DNA from: Pseudoalteromonas flavipulchra NCIMB 2033 = ATCC BAA-314
GTDB taxonomy: Bacteria; Pseudomonadota; Gammaproteobacteria; Enterobacterales; Alteromonadaceae
Reading direction: 5' to 3'
Assembly (NCBI GenBank): GCA_000814665.1
Contig: JWIH01000007.1
Location: 1-64,000 of the forward strand
Length of the DNA: 64,000 nucleotides
Shown here: positions 19,135 through 29,365 of the stretch, piece after piece
Layout of the letters: every line of letters starts with the position of its first letter
How positions within the stretch are numbered: position 1 is the stretch's first letter
Position numbers and translations under genes: made by a program
The notes under the pieces: model-generated
What the model was told of the DNA's origin: nothing
The model's database searches: none
Seen by the model: the letters and a program-made list of their open reading frames with translations, nothing else

Positions 19135-19998
19135 TTAGAGCGGTACAAACCCCAGCACAACCCCGACAAAAATCGCCAAGCCCACATAGTTATTGTTTAA
19201 AAAAGCCCAAAAACATCTGTCTCTATCTCTATTGCGTATGGCATATTGTTGCCTAATAAGCAGCACAGAGGCTGCTAGTAAGCCGCACCAAAAAGCGAGA
19301 TTCAAGTCAAACGTTACACCAACTGCCGCCATCATCGCGATGAATGTGATGTTGAGCAACGCAATAATATGGAGGTCCCATTTGCCGAATAAAATCGCAG
19401 TAGACTTGACCCCTATCTTCAAATCATCATCCCTATCTACCATGGCGTACATAGTGTCATAAGCGACTGTCCATATTAAATTCGCAACAAACAATACCCA
19501 AGCAAGCACTGGCACATTTTGATTTACTGCCATAAAAGCCATCGGTATTGCCCAGCTAAAGGCTGCCCCAAGTACGAGTTGAGGTAAGTTTGTATAACGT
19601 TTCATGAAGGGGTAGACAGAGGCTAACGCTAGTGCTCCAAAGGATAATGCAATGGTTTGCCAATTTAAAAAAAGCACCAGAATAAAAGCGATTACAACCA
19701 AAAAGGCAAATAGGCCTAGCGCTTCTTTACTCGTCACGGCCCCTCTTGTAAGCGGTCTTGTCGCCGTACGCTTTACAGCCCCATCAACCTTGCGATCAGC
19801 AAAATCATTGATAACACAACCCGCACTGCGCATTACTAATACACCCAGAGCAAAGATTACAATAAGCCAAATACTTGGAACACCTTCAGCTGCAAACCAC
19901 AGTGACCAAAGCGTTGGCCACAATAATAGTAAAGTCCCGATTGGCTTGTCTAATCGCATAAGTTGGCTGTAAGCCTGCCATTTCTGGTGGTCAATCAT
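19135..19998 (-). CDS. ubiA: 4-hydroxybenzoate octaprenyltransferase
   Basis: Inner-membrane prenyltransferase that attaches the polyprenyl tail to 4-hydroxybenzoate in ubiquinone synthesis. Both Asp-rich motifs are present: NDFADRKVDG near residue 75 and DRDDDLKIGVKSTAILFG near 190. The start at MIDHQKWQAYSQLMRLDKPIG gives 287 residues, with GGAAAG upstream, and overlaps the ubiC stop by 8 nt. It forms a ubiC–ubiA operon. The prenyl chain is probably made by IspB, encoded at 49 kb. Confidence 0.97.
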   Translation of the reverse strand: MIDHQKWQAYSQLMRLDKPIGTLLLLWPTLWSLWFAAEGVPSIWLIVIFALGVLVMRSAGCVINDFADRKVDGAVKRTATRPLTRGAVTSKEALGLFAFLVVIAFILVLFLNWQTIALSFGALALASVYPFMKRYTNLPQLVLGAAFSWAIPMAFMAVNQNVPVLAWVLFVANLIWTVAYDTMYAMVDRDDDLKIGVKSTAILFGKWDLHIIALLNITFIAMMAAVGVTFDLNLAFWCGLLAASVLLIRQQYAIRNRDRDRCFWAFLNNNYVGLAIFVGVVLGFVPL

Positions 19999-20524
19999 AA
20001 AAGCTTTCCGATATAAAGACTTCACAAACTAAAATCTTTGCTTTGCCGTTTTTAAACCAGCTTCTTCTAGCAAATAAACGCTCTGGGGCGACGCCAGTAG
20101 TGGGTGTAATTAGTTCAATCAGCGCCGGATAGTCGGCAGTAAATAAGCAAAGAAACTCAAGGGCTCCGCGCTGCCAATTTGAATCAGTAAACAGTAACTC
20201 ACCCAAAGGTGTCTCACCGATTGCATCCATGCCTACAGTACATGCGTCCTCATTGAGCCAACTTTGTCCAAATACAGCTGCTTTACCGTTACAATTTAAC
20301 GTTACTTCTCGGCACCAAACCTGTTCAGAAAGATCTGTACGTAACGCATCTGGAGCGTTCCTGAACTCATTAGCAAGCACAGTCACAGAAAATTTATCAC
20401 AAGTTTCTTTCAATTTTGCGGTTAGAGATTGAGTCTCTAGTAAATAAGGAGAAAGTGCTGGCTCAACATCCACCAACTGTGTGTTCTTCAGCCAAGGGAG
20501 CTCTAAGGGTAATTGCAAAGGCAA
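19991..20524 (-). CDS. ubiC: Chorismate–pyruvate lyase
   Basis: Cleaves chorismate to 4-hydroxybenzoate and pyruvate, the first step of ubiquinone ring synthesis, handing the product to UbiA encoded just downstream. The 177 residues show the family features LSEQVWCREV, the product-binding Arg region and the C-terminal ARRSWF with CEVFI. The start is TTG, with GGAAA 7 nt upstream. No ATG is available near the conserved N-terminus. Confidence 0.92.
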   Translation of the reverse strand: MPLQLPLELPWLKNTQLVDVEPALSPYLLETQSLTAKLKETCDKFSVTVLANEFRNAPDALRTDLSEQVWCREVTLNCNGKAAVFGQSWLNEDACTVGMDAIGETPLGELLFTDSNWQRGALEFLCLFTADYPALIELITPTTGVAPERLFARRSWFKNGKAKILVCEVFISESFYD

Positions 20525-20675
20525 CGTTCTATTTCCGTTTTAAAAATCCGCGGTCATAATAGCAGAGCAGAGGCTTTCTAAAAAGTTTATGTTTGTATTG
20601 AAGCTACCTGTAAAATCAACGCAATTATGTATAAACTAAGTAAAAAGTAATTTGTATTAGGATACCTAATTAAAC

Positions 20676-21071
20676 ATGAGACTGTTGGCTGTTGTACTCA
20701 CATTATGCATTGCATTAACCACGGCTTCCCCTGTAAAAGCGGACTCAACTATTGGGTATTACGGATTTGAGCCAGATATCATCACAAACTACATAGGCCA
20801 GTCCAACAAAAAGCTCGGTTATGTCCGTGTTACCGTTGACCTAATGTTAAATGACGTTGCAAATATTGCCGTGGTTGAACACCATACTCCTTTACTAAGA
20901 GATGCAATCGTACAGATCCTGAGTAAAGAAAATGAAGAAACCATTAAGTCATTAACTGGCAGAGAAGAAATCAGAAAACGCTGTGCTGAAAAGCTAAAGA
21001 CACTGCTAAAAGAAGAGACTGGGCAGGAAATTGTTCGAGATGTGCTTTTTACCAAATATTTATATCACTAA
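20676..21071 (+). CDS. Secreted FliL-like protein
   Basis: A 131-residue protein with a cleavable signal peptide (about 1–22, ending VKADS) and a body resembling the periplasmic domain of the flagellar basal-body protein FliL: GYVRVTVDLML, HHTPLLRDAIVQILS and a closing DVLFTKYLY. True FliL has an N-terminal membrane anchor and sits in a flagellar operon. This gene sits beside ubiC and is probably a paralogue of unproven function. It is divergent from ubiC–ubiA. Confidence 0.75.
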   Translation: MRLLAVVLTLCIALTTASPVKADSTIGYYGFEPDIITNYIGQSNKKLGYVRVTVDLMLNDVANIAVVEHHTPLLRDAIVQILSKENEETIKSLTGREEIRKRCAEKLKTLLKEETGQEIVRDVLFTKYLYH

Positions 21072-21089
21072 GCGAACTAACTCATACAA

Positions 21090-21117
21090 GAACTCGGAAG
21101 CGCTAGATCCCGAGTTC
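21090..21117. other. Hairpin between the FliL-like gene and glpG
   Basis: GAACTCGG pairs with CCGAGTTC across a 12-nt loop between two convergent genes. No T-run follows on either strand, so it is a weak terminator candidate. Its right arm shares ATCCCGAGTTC with the ends of the repeat element at 46.6 kb. Confidence 0.45.
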
Positions 21118-21124
21118 GAAGTAA

Positions 21125-21952
21125 CTAGCTATTCTCTTTGAGTTGCCTGTTGATAGGCCAAAATACCGCAACCAACATACCTGATAGCAATCCGAACAAA
21201 TGCGCCCAGTTAGCCATGTTGATGAAAAACATATCCGTAAATCCAAACAGCATCCAAAGCAGCATAAAACCAATAACAGGCTTAGAGACCAAAGCCGCTC
21301 CGGCAGGATTTCGATGACCAATTACCCAACAAAAGCCTAGTAATCCGTAGACCACACCACTTAGTCCACCAAAATTAGCGTCAACGAATAGGTACTGCAT
21401 AAAATTACTGGTTAAGCCAGTTACAAAGTAGATGCAAACTAATGCCCAGAGCCCTAGTTTCTCTGAAATTTGCGCGCCAAGGTGCAACCACCAGCTTAAA
21501 TTAAAAATCAAATGTATGGCGCTAAAATGTATGAGTGTAGGCGCTATCCAAGTCCAAGGTTTATCTAGGGAGAAACGTAGCGCAGAAAAGATGCCATTAG
21601 CGTCACCAAACAACATGGCAACAAAAATAATAATACTGACACCAAAAACGCCCTGTAATAACCAGTTCAATCCCAAAAAGCGCTTTACTAAGTTTAAGTT
21701 TTGGCCTTGGTAGCTAAATAACCCTTGTGTACTTCCTGTTTGCCAAGAAGCAGCTTGATATAACTCTGCCTCAGGTTGCTCCAAAAACGTTTGCCAAAGA
21801 CGCATAGCAAGCGCTTCATCACCACGCTCTAGCCAAACTTCAACTTGTTGCCCATCGTGACTTTGCAAAACACAATAAACCTCTTGCGTCTTAAAATAAT
21901 CGACCGCACCTTGAGCTAGTCGTGCATTGTGATAATGGGCTATTAACTTCAC
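21125..21952 (-). CDS. glpG: Rhomboid intramembrane serine protease
   Basis: Six-helix membrane protease that cleaves transmembrane substrates. A cytoplasmic N-terminal domain (about 1–90) precedes the rhomboid core. The catalytic Ser lies in GGLSGVVYGLLG, the catalytic His in WAHLFGLLSGML, and the WLHLGAQISEKLG loop is present. The gene starts with GTG inside the glpE stop (GTGA overlap), so it is translationally coupled to glpE. Confidence 0.94.
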   Translation of the reverse strand: MKLIAHYHNARLAQGAVDYFKTQEVYCVLQSHDGQQVEVWLERGDEALAMRLWQTFLEQPEAELYQAASWQTGSTQGLFSYQGQNLNLVKRFLGLNWLLQGVFGVSIIIFVAMLFGDANGIFSALRFSLDKPWTWIAPTLIHFSAIHLIFNLSWWLHLGAQISEKLGLWALVCIYFVTGLTSNFMQYLFVDANFGGLSGVVYGLLGFCWVIGHRNPAGAALVSKPVIGFMLLWMLFGFTDMFFINMANWAHLFGLLSGMLVAVFWPINRQLKENS

Positions 21953-22266
21953 TTTTCAATCTCATTTGGCAATTCACTCGCCCACTGCGCAAAACCGCCA
22001 TCCATACTGTAAACATCTTCAAAGCCTTGCTCAACTAGGTAGTTAGCTGCGCCTTGTGAGGAGATCCCGTGATAACACACCACAACAATGGGTTGGTCAA
22101 ACTCTTTCTCCTGCATGAAATGTGCAAGATTAGCGTTAGATAAATGTTCAGCGCCAGGAATATGCCCTTGTGCAAAAGTATTTTCATCGCGGATGTCTGC
22201 TACCACTACATCATCATTGCCTAAAAGCGCTTGTGTGTCTGCTACTGAAATATGTTTAAAAGACAT
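21949..22266 (-). CDS. glpE: Thiosulfate sulfurtransferase, single-domain rhodanese
   Basis: Transfers sulfane sulfur from thiosulfate to a thiophilic acceptor. The 105 residues form one rhodanese domain with the active Cys in CYHGISSQGAANYL and the usual ADIRDENTFAQGHIPGA near the start. It lies upstream of glpG in an overlapping pair, as in E. coli. The glpR gene that accompanies them there is absent. Confidence 0.93.
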   Translation of the reverse strand: MSFKHISVADTQALLGNDDVVVADIRDENTFAQGHIPGAEHLSNANLAHFMQEKEFDQPIVVVCYHGISSQGAANYLVEQGFEDVYSMDGGFAQWASELPNEIEK

Positions 22267-22293
22267 GTGTTACCCATTAAAAACTAAAAAATA

Positions 22294-22329
22294 AAAGACG
22301 GCTCAAGCCTTATCGACCTAGCCGTCTTT
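22294..22329 (-). terminator. Terminator of kbl–tdh
   Basis: A 10-bp stem AAAGACGGCT/AGCCGTCTTT with a 16-nt loop is followed on the minus strand by an A/T-rich tract with a T-run. Confidence 0.85.
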
Positions 22330-22370
22330 CTATTATAACTACTCATACATGCACTAAGCAAAGTTGAGCA

Positions 22371-23396
22371 TTAATCCCAATTCAGAATAACTTTACCTGA
22401 TTGCCCTGAAATCATCGTATCAAAGCCAGTCTGGAAGTCATCAACATGGAACTGATGTGTAATGATTGGGTCAAGGTTTAAGCCTGACTGGATCAAACTT
22501 GCCATTTTGTACCAAGTTTCAAACATTTCACGGCCGTAAATACCCTTGATCACTAGACCCTTGAAGATCACTTGGTTCCAATCCACCGCCATGTCAGAAG
22601 GAGGAATGCCCAGCATTGCAATCTTACCACCATGGTTCATGCTGTTTAACATGCCTTTAAATGCAGAAGGAACACCTGACATTTCAAGCCCAACATCGAA
22701 CCCTTCTGTCATACCAAGATCTTTCATAACCGTTTCGAGGCTTTCACTGGCAACATTTACTGCTCGCGTAGCACCCATTTTAGTGGCTAGCTCAAGGCGA
22801 TATTCGTTTACATCTGTGATCACCACATGACGCGCACCGACGTGTTTCGCCACTGCCGCAGCCATAATACCAATTGGGCCCGCACCAGTAATGAGGACGT
22901 CTTCACCAACTAAGTCAAACGACAATGCGGTGTGCACTGCATTACCGAATGGGTCGAAGATAGAAGCGAGTTCATCTGAAATGTTGTCAGGGATCTTAAA
23001 CGCATTATAAGCAGGAATAACTAGGTATTCTGCAAATGAACCTTCGCGGTTAACGCCTACCCCAATGGTGTTACGACACAGGTGAACACGACCAGCACGA
23101 CAATTACGACAATGACCACATGTGATATGACCTTCACCAGAGACTCGGTCGCCAATGCTAAAACCACGTACCTCTTGGCCCATATCGACCACTTCACCTA
23201 CGTATTCGTGTCCCACAACCATTGGAGTTGGGATAGTGTTTTGTGCCCACTCATCCCATTTGTAGATGTGTACGTCGGTACCACAAATTGCTGTTTTACG
23301 GATTTTGATCAATAGATCGTTGTGCCCTACTTCCGGTTTTGGCACATCCGCCATCCAAATTCCTTCTTCAGCTTTCAACTTGGATAATGCTTTCAT
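22371..23396 (-). CDS. tdh: L-threonine 3-dehydrogenase
   Basis: Zinc-dependent, NAD+-linked oxidation of threonine to 2-amino-3-ketobutyrate. The 341 residues equal the E. coli length. The catalytic zinc Cys is in [16 protein letters not shown], the structural zinc site is [15 protein letters not shown], and the Rossmann loop is GAGPIG. It follows kbl by 44 nt, and the two enzymes act in sequence to turn threonine into glycine and acetyl-CoA. Confidence 0.98.
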   Translation of the reverse strand: MKALSKLKAEEGIWMADVPKPEVGHNDLLIKIRKTAICGTDVHIYKWDEWAQNTIPTPMVVGHEYVGEVVDMGQEVRGFSIGDRVSGEGHITCGHCRNCRAGRVHLCRNTIGVGVNREGSFAEYLVIPAYNAFKIPDNISDELASIFDPFGNAVHTALSFDLVGEDVLITGAGPIGIMAAAVAKHVGARHVVITDVNEYRLELATKMGATRAVNVASESLETVMKDLGMTEGFDVGLEMSGVPSAFKGMLNSMNHGGKIAMLGIPPSDMAVDWNQVIFKGLVIKGIYGREMFETWYKMASLIQSGLNLDPIITHQFHVDDFQTGFDTMISGQSGKVILNWD

Positions 23397-23440
23397 AGTA
23401 TTCGCTCGTTAGCTGCACCGGCTTAATGCCGGTGGCAAAA

Positions 23441-24637
23441 TTAAATGACGCCTAGGTCTTTACCAATACGGGTAAAGGCTTCGATTGCTTTGTCTAGCTG
23501 CTCAGTAGTATGCGCAGCTGAAATTTGTGTTCTGATCCTAGCTTGACCTTTTGGCACGACAGGATAAGAGAAACCGATCACATAGATCCCTTCAGCTAGC
23601 AGTCTGTCAGCCATTTCTGAGGCCACTTTGGCATCGCCTAACATAACCGGAATAATCGCGTGATCTTTACCCGCACAAGTAAAGCCAACAGCTTCCATCT
23701 TAGTACGGAAGTAAGCTGCGTTATCCCATAGTTTAGCACGTAGGGCATCGCCTTCTTTCATCATGTCTAGTACCTTGATTGAAGCTGTAACAATTGAAGG
23801 CGCTAGCGAGTTTGAGAATAAATAAGGGCGTGAACGCTGACGTAACCACTCTACGATTTCTTTCTTACCAGAGGTGTAACCGCCCGATGCACCGCCAAGT
23901 GCTTTACCAAGCGTTCCTGTAATGATATCCACTCGGTCTAATACACCACAGTATTCCGGTGTTCCGCGGCCATTTTCGCCAACAAAGCCCACCGCATGTG
24001 AATCATCAACCATCACTAATGCGTCATACTTGTCCGCTAAGTCACAAACCGCTTTTAAGTTACAAATAACGCCATCCATTGAGAATACGCCATCGGTGGC
24101 GATAAGCTTGGTTTTCACACCAGCTTCATCAGCAGCTATTAACTGCTGCTCAAGATCAGCCATATCGTTGTTAGCATAGCGGAAACGCTTAGCTTTACAT
24201 AAACGCACACCATCAATGATAGAAGCGTGATTTAATGAGTCCGAGATAATTGCATCTTCAGGGCCTAAGATAGTTTCGAATAAACCAGCATTGGCGTCAA
24301 AGCATGAAGAGTAAAGGATAGTATCTTCTGTTTCTAGAAATTCACTGATCTTTGCTTCAAGCGTTTTGTGAATATCTTGCGTACCACAGATAAAACGCAC
24401 CGACGCGACACCAAAACCATGGTCATCAAGGCCACCCTGCGCCGCTTTAATGAGCTCTGGGTGGTTCGCCAAACCTAGATAGTTGTTTGCACAGAAGTTA
24501 ATTACACTTTCGCCAGTCGATACTGCAATTTCAGCTTGCTGCTGAGAAGTGATAATACGCTCTTTTTTATATAATCCTTCAGCTTTTACTTCTTCAATTT
24601 GTTGCTGAAGCTGGCTGTAGAAGGCCGATGCTCTCAT
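23441..24637 (-). CDS. kbl: 2-amino-3-ketobutyrate coenzyme A ligase
   Basis: PLP enzyme that splits 2-amino-3-ketobutyrate with CoA into glycine and acetyl-CoA. At 398 residues it equals the E. coli protein. The PLP Lys lies in [18 protein letters not shown], and the cofactor Asp/His in VDDSHAVGF. It is the first gene of kbl–tdh. As in enterobacteria, this pair sits beside heptose and core-LPS genes. Confidence 0.98.
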   Translation of the reverse strand: MRASAFYSQLQQQIEEVKAEGLYKKERIITSQQQAEIAVSTGESVINFCANNYLGLANHPELIKAAQGGLDDHGFGVASVRFICGTQDIHKTLEAKISEFLETEDTILYSSCFDANAGLFETILGPEDAIISDSLNHASIIDGVRLCKAKRFRYANNDMADLEQQLIAADEAGVKTKLIATDGVFSMDGVICNLKAVCDLADKYDALVMVDDSHAVGFVGENGRGTPEYCGVLDRVDIITGTLGKALGGASGGYTSGKKEIVEWLRQRSRPYLFSNSLAPSIVTASIKVLDMMKEGDALRAKLWDNAAYFRTKMEAVGFTCAGKDHAIIPVMLGDAKVASEMADRLLAEGIYVIGFSYPVVPKGQARIRTQISAAHTTEQLDKAIEAFTRIGKDLGVI

Positions 24638-24851
24638 CTGGGAGTCTCCATTTTTTGCACGGTGATAGTAAGCTACGTATCGCCATAGGCGGTTGTCATT
24701 CTCACTATCAGAAGTTTACGCTTGTGCTAATTAGCTCAAGTTAATTGGAACGTACCAATTCAATCATACCTGGTACATTAAAAGATATCTTTATTTTAAA
24801 AGGTTCACACAATAAATGCACGATTTGCGACAACTGGCAGCAAACTTTATT

Positions 24852-25406
24852 TTACTCAGACAAACATAGTGCGGCTGGTACCTCCGCCAACGAAGCACAT
24901 ACTTTGTCCGCGAGCTGTTGTTGCTCTTGACTAAAACTCTGCCCAGACTCAACTAAAATGGCTGTTTTTACGCCAGCAGCGCGGGCAGCCTTGATGTCTG
25001 AGACTTTATCACCAATCATAATACTTTGCGCAGGATCCAAGTCATGCTCGGCTATAGCTTGCAGCAGCATCCCGGGTTCTGGTTTACGACAGTCACACTC
25101 TACTTTATATGGACCTTGTGCCTTTTCTGGGTGGTGAGGACAAAAATAAACACCAGCGATGTCAACACCATGCGCCATAAACTGCGCGCACATCCACTCG
25201 CTTAACGCGTGAAATTGTGCTTCATCGTAGTAACCTCGGCCAATGCCCGACTGATTCGTCACGACCACAATTTTATAACCGGCTTTGCTAAATGCTTGGC
25301 AGGCACTGAATACCCCATCGATAAACTCAAAATCCGCAATTTTATGAACATAGGCGTGATCTTTATTAACAACGCCGTCTCTATCTAAAAATACAGCCTT
25401 ATGCAT
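24852..25406 (-). CDS. gmhB: D-glycero-beta-D-manno-heptose 1,7-bisphosphate 7-phosphatase
   Basis: HAD-family phosphatase in ADP-heptose synthesis for the LPS inner core. The nucleophile motif is FLDRDGVVN, the second is VTNQSGIGRG, and the zinc loop has CPHHPEK with CDCRKPEPG. The acid motif is GDKVSDI. It overlaps the end of the heptosyltransferase gene by 8 nt. With HldE and GmhA, encoded 2–4 kb away, it covers most of the route to ADP-heptose. Confidence 0.95.
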   Translation of the reverse strand: MHKAVFLDRDGVVNKDHAYVHKIADFEFIDGVFSACQAFSKAGYKIVVVTNQSGIGRGYYDEAQFHALSEWMCAQFMAHGVDIAGVYFCPHHPEKAQGPYKVECDCRKPEPGMLLQAIAEHDLDPAQSIMIGDKVSDIKAARAAGVKTAILVESGQSFSQEQQQLADKVCASLAEVPAALCLSE

Positions 25407-26466
25407 TGGTCACAATCCCCTGATCTTTTATTACCCGATCAAACATCGTAATTACTGCATCAACGGAAATTTGAGACATGAGTTCGCTACCTTTTACCCG
25501 TGTTCCCCAGGGTAATTGTTCAGCAGTTTTACCCTTTTGTGCAATGAGGTTTTGATGATAAACCTCAACCACATAGTCTTGATACATGTATGGCCCTGTA
25601 CGAGTTGGGTTGGAGTGAGCATACAAACCTATCACCGGCGTTCCAACTGTCACGGCCATATGAGCAGGCCCGGTATCAGGTGCTAGCACCAATTCGGCTT
25701 GCTCCAACACACAAAGTAGGGTTTTCAAGTCAGTTTTTCCCACTAAGTTTAATAACTCAGCTTGACTGTGTTTTTGAATTTCGGCTGCTAAATTTTGCTC
25801 AAGCTCCGTTGGGCCACCCGTTATCACTACCTGAAACCCCAATTCAGCAGCATGATCTGCAACCCTAGCATAACGCTCAGGAAGCCAATTGCGCTCGGCT
25901 TTACTCGCCGCAGGCGATATCACAAACACTTTCCCTTCGGGCAACAGTGATTTTGCCGCAGCTTGATGAGCTGCCGTCACTGGCATCTGCCATGTTGGCT
26001 CACCGCACTCAGCACCAATTGCACGGGCAAAGTTTTGGAAACCTTCGAGCACATGTGGCGACTGTTGAGGTGCGATCCGCTTGTTAATAAACAAACTGTG
26101 TAACTCTTTTGAGCGCCCTTTATCAAAGCCTATCTTTTGCTTTGCAGGAATAACTCGCGCAACAAGGTTGGCTCTTAACGCAACCTGCATATGTAGTAAT
26201 ACGTCAAACTTTTGCCCTTTGAACTTTGCCTTTAACGCCTTGAGCGCGGCTTTACCCTGCTTTTTGTCAAATACGACGAGCTCAACACCGGGTAGGTCAG
26301 CCAGTAACATGGCTTCCACTTTACCTATCACCCACGTTATTTTCGCTTGCGGATGTGCACGTTGGATCGCCTGTACAGCACTCACTGCATGGCACACGTC
26401 GCCAATCGCAGAAAGTCGCAAAATACAAATAGAGGTCAAGGATTTGCTCAAAACAATAGTTCTCAT
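25399..26466 (-). CDS. Glycosyltransferase family 9 (ADP-heptose:LPS heptosyltransferase)
   Basis: Predicted to add heptose to the LPS inner core at the inner membrane. The two Rossmann-like halves start at ICILRLSAIGDVCHAVSAVQAI and ISPAASKAERNWLPERYA. The family loop APDTGPAHMAVTVGTPVIGLY near the C-terminus binds ADP-heptose. It is closest in style to WaaC/WaaF-type enzymes, but which heptose it transfers cannot be decided from sequence. The ATG at 26466 was preferred over a TTG 12 nt upstream. Neither has a clear ribosome binding site. The gene is coupled to gmhB. Confidence 0.9.
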   Translation of the reverse strand: MRTIVLSKSLTSICILRLSAIGDVCHAVSAVQAIQRAHPQAKITWVIGKVEAMLLADLPGVELVVFDKKQGKAALKALKAKFKGQKFDVLLHMQVALRANLVARVIPAKQKIGFDKGRSKELHSLFINKRIAPQQSPHVLEGFQNFARAIGAECGEPTWQMPVTAAHQAAAKSLLPEGKVFVISPAASKAERNWLPERYARVADHAAELGFQVVITGGPTELEQNLAAEIQKHSQAELLNLVGKTDLKTLLCVLEQAELVLAPDTGPAHMAVTVGTPVIGLYAHSNPTRTGPYMYQDYVVEVYHQNLIAQKGKTAEQLPWGTRVKGSELMSQISVDAVITMFDRVIKDQGIVTNA

Positions 26467-26573
26467 GGAAAGTAACAAGCGCTTGATCTTAAATTAATCA
26501 AACAAGTTTGCAAGTTTCACTGAGGATGAAAAATAGTTAGAATGTCACAATTGACTCTTAAGAATCCTATATT

Positions 26574-27287
26574 GTGCAAATCACCAAACAGCCGCATAGC
26601 TATTTACTAACGCCTTCAACCCTAGATTATGATGTTTCAGAAGAAATGTTTGACCCTGAATATTGGCAGAAAAATAATGCGATTGTCGGCTCGAAAGAAG
26701 GCCGAGCAACGGCGTGGTTCGTGCGGTTTAATCAAAGCGTTGCGGTACTTAAGCACTATTATCGTGGTGGCTTAATCGGCAAGCTGTTGAGTGATCAATA
26801 TATTTTTACCAAACTAGAAAATACTCGCGTATATCAAGAGTTTGCTTTGCTAGAGCAACTACAACTACAAGGTTTACCAGTCCCAACACCACTTGGCGCA
26901 AGAATATCGCTTCATTTTGGTATTTATCGTGCAGATATTTTGACCGAAGCGGTGTCTGATGCCACCAGTGTTTGCGAAATTTTGCAAGCAAGAACGCTTA
27001 GTACAAATGAACTGGAAAGTATCGGCCACACCGTTGCTCAGTTTCACCAAGCCGGTGCCTATCACGATGATTTGAACATCAACAATATTTTGTTTGATAC
27101 CAACGGCAAAGTATTTCTAATTGATTTTGATAAGGGCAAAATCATGCAGCCAAACTCAAGTTGGCAGCACGCAAACATGGAGCGTTTGCAACGTTCATTT
27201 AAAAAAGAGGCCGGCAAATGGCCGACCTTTTATTTTGATGAAAATCAATGGCAAGTATTGATGCAAGCCTATCACTGCGCACGTTAA
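26574..27287 (+). CDS. kdkA: 3-deoxy-D-manno-octulosonic acid (Kdo) kinase
   Basis: Phosphorylates the Kdo residue attached to lipid A. The protein-kinase-like fold shows [17 protein letters not shown] (ATP-binding Lys), the catalytic loop [12 protein letters not shown] and the metal motif LIDFDKGK. The length of 237 residues fits Haemophilus-type KdkA. A GTG start is needed to keep the conserved N-terminus, and no good ribosome binding site is visible. KdkA is typical of organisms with a single phosphorylated Kdo in the core. It faces hldE tail to tail with a 4-nt overlap. Confidence 0.93.
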   Translation: MQITKQPHSYLLTPSTLDYDVSEEMFDPEYWQKNNAIVGSKEGRATAWFVRFNQSVAVLKHYYRGGLIGKLLSDQYIFTKLENTRVYQEFALLEQLQLQGLPVPTPLGARISLHFGIYRADILTEAVSDATSVCEILQARTLSTNELESIGHTVAQFHQAGAYHDDLNINNILFDTNGKVFLIDFDKGKIMQPNSSWQHANMERLQRSFKKEAGKWPTFYFDENQWQVLMQAYHCAR

Positions 27288-28732
27288 CTTTTTTGTAACT
27301 GTGCCTTTTTAATCACATTGGAAGTCGAGCAGCCATCCAAAAATGCTAACACCTCGACTTTTCCACCTTGATTAAGCACATGCTCTGCACCTGCAATATC
27401 TTCCACTTTATAGTCACCACCTTTGACCAAAATGTCAGGGCTGACCATTTCTATCAACTTAGCTGGTGTATCATTTTCTTCAATACTGCCAAACGGAATA
27501 ACCCAATCCACAGAAGCGAGTGCAGATAACACCATTGCCCGCTCTTTCAATGGGTTGATTGGACGTTCAGGCCCTTTAAGGCGCGAGATCGATTCATCAT
27601 TATTTAACCCAACGACGAGTCTGTCACCCATCGCTTTAGCTTGCGCTAAATAACGCACATGTCCTGCATGGAGAATATCAAAGCAGCCGTTGGTAAATAC
27701 AATGGTTTCGCCATTTTGCTTGGCAAAAGTAATGTGCTTAAGCACTTCTTCAAACGGCGTTTGGTAGTGCTCGCCCGTTTCTCTAAGATATTGACCCAGC
27801 TTGCGACTCAACTCTTCCGGTGACACCGTTGCAGCACCTAACTTACTCACGGCAATACCTGCGGCAATATTTGCTACTTCCACCGCGTCTTTAGCAGACA
27901 TTCCAGCGCCTAACATCGTCGTCAGTGTGGCGATCACGGTATCACCAGCCCCCGTAACATCACTTACTTCCTGTACTTGAGCTGGGAAATCAAACTTTTC
28001 AGTATTGGTTATCAAAGACATGCCTTGCTCGGAGCGCGTCAGCAACATAGCGCCGATCCCTGACGTTTTAAGGAGTTCGCGCGCACTAGAGGTGAGTGCC
28101 TCTTCGCTACTTGTGTCTCCACCAGCGAGTTTAAATTCGTTTAAGTTAGGCGTAATAAAATCAGCACCTTGATAGAGGCTCAAGTCACTATTTTTAGGGT
28201 CGATAAGTACCGTTTTACCAGCAGCTTTAGCCACCGCAATCATTTCTGAAATGGCGCACAAAGCGCCTTTGTTGTAGTCGCTAAACAACACAAAGTCATA
28301 CTTATCAACTTCTTGCTTTAGACGCTCAAGCAAGAGTTGACTGTGAGATAACTGAAAGGGCTCTTCTAAATCGAGTCTAACCACTTGCTGATGACGGCTG
28401 ATCACACGCATTTTTGCGATAGTCGGCAGCTCAACGACGTTAACTAAGCTAGATTCAATATTTTCTTTGGTAAGAATAGCCTCAAGCGTTTTGCCATTGT
28501 CATCTTCGCCGATAAGTCCAAGCAAACCCACTTTACCATCTAGGTGAGCGATGTTTTTGGCAACGTTCGCCGCACCACCAGCTTTGTCTTCTAATGCGCT
28601 GACTTTCACCACAGGCACTGGAGCCTCAGGAGAAATGCGCCCAGTATCTCCATGCCAGTATCTATCCAACATCACATCGCCAACCACCAATACCTTGGCT
28701 TTATTTAGCTGTTGAAGCGCCGCTAACTTCAT
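27284..28732 (-). CDS. hldE: Bifunctional heptose 7-phosphate kinase / heptose 1-phosphate adenylyltransferase
   Basis: Two enzymes of ADP-heptose synthesis fused in one chain. The N-terminal ribokinase-type domain (about 1–320) has [13 protein letters not shown] and the DVTGAGDT signature. The C-terminal nucleotidyltransferase (about 340–480) has [17 protein letters not shown]. The start at [19 protein letters not shown] overlaps the gmhA stop as ATGA and gives 482 residues. GmhA–HldE–GmhB together make the heptose donor used by the neighbouring glycosyltransferase. Confidence 0.97.
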   Translation of the reverse strand: MKLAALQQLNKAKVLVVGDVMLDRYWHGDTGRISPEAPVPVVKVSALEDKAGGAANVAKNIAHLDGKVGLLGLIGEDDNGKTLEAILTKENIESSLVNVVELPTIAKMRVISRHQQVVRLDLEEPFQLSHSQLLLERLKQEVDKYDFVLFSDYNKGALCAISEMIAVAKAAGKTVLIDPKNSDLSLYQGADFITPNLNEFKLAGGDTSSEEALTSSARELLKTSGIGAMLLTRSEQGMSLITNTEKFDFPAQVQEVSDVTGAGDTVIATLTTMLGAGMSAKDAVEVANIAAGIAVSKLGAATVSPEELSRKLGQYLRETGEHYQTPFEEVLKHITFAKQNGETIVFTNGCFDILHAGHVRYLAQAKAMGDRLVVGLNNDESISRLKGPERPINPLKERAMVLSALASVDWVIPFGSIEENDTPAKLIEMVSPDILVKGGDYKVEDIAGAEHVLNQGGKVEVLAFLDGCSTSNVIKKAQLQKS

Positions 28733-29325
28733 GCTTTTTGCTCCGCCGCAACGAGCATATCGACCGCTTCGCATAGCCAGTGACCAATAAACATATGCGC
28801 TTCTTGAATACGCGCTGTCTCATCGTTTGCGATAATAATCGGTAATTTAGCAATGTCCTTCACTTTGCCACCAGTTCTACCTGTCAATGCCACGGTAAAC
28901 GCGCCAATTTCATTTGCGGCTTGAAGTGCCAAATTGATATTAGGGCTCGTACCTGATGTGGTTAAACCAATCACCATATCTTCTGGTTTACAAAGTGCCT
29001 GAACCTGACGTTCAAATACTGAGTCAAAGTGATAGTCATTGCTGTGCGCGGTCAAAATTGAGGTGTCGGTAGTTAATGCAATCGAAGCTAAAGGACCGCG
29101 CTCTAATTTGTAACGCACCACAAATTCTGCAGCTAGGTGCTGCGCATCTGCCGCGCTACCACCATTACCAAACCAAATGACCTTACCACCGGCTGCTAAC
29201 GTGCTTTGGCATGCTTCAAGTAGCTCAACACATTCTTGGTGATAGTTTGCCATTGTTTCAAAAACATCAACATGGCGCTGTAAGCTTGCGAAGTAGCTTT
29301 GTGCTACTTGTTCATTCAATGACAT
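28729..29325 (-). CDS. gmhA: Sedoheptulose 7-phosphate isomerase
   Basis: First enzyme of ADP-heptose synthesis, converting sedoheptulose 7-phosphate to heptose 7-phosphate. SIS-domain protein of 198 residues with [20 protein letters not shown] and LTTSGTSPN. The related DnaA regulator DiaA shares this fold, but the coupling to hldE and the [16 protein letters not shown] segment favour GmhA. It lies downstream of the Wzi-like gene with a 40-nt gap and upstream of hldE with a 4-nt overlap. Confidence 0.93.
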   Translation of the reverse strand: MSLNEQVAQSYFASLQRHVDVFETMANYHQECVELLEACQSTLAAGGKVIWFGNGGSAADAQHLAAEFVVRYKLERGPLASIALTTDTSILTAHSNDYHFDSVFERQVQALCKPEDMVIGLTTSGTSPNINLALQAANEIGAFTVALTGRTGGKVKDIAKLPIIIANDETARIQEAHMFIGHWLCEAVDMLVAAEQKA

Positions 29326-29365
29326 ATTTGTTCCTAAACTATTCTATGCTTGTCCCGCGTGATAC

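Noticed and set aside
24745..24930. Small plus-strand ORF in the kbl–gmhB gap
   Set aside because: It overlaps the 3' end of gmhB, has no ribosome binding site, and its sequence resembles no protein. The 214-nt gap is better explained as the kbl upstream region.
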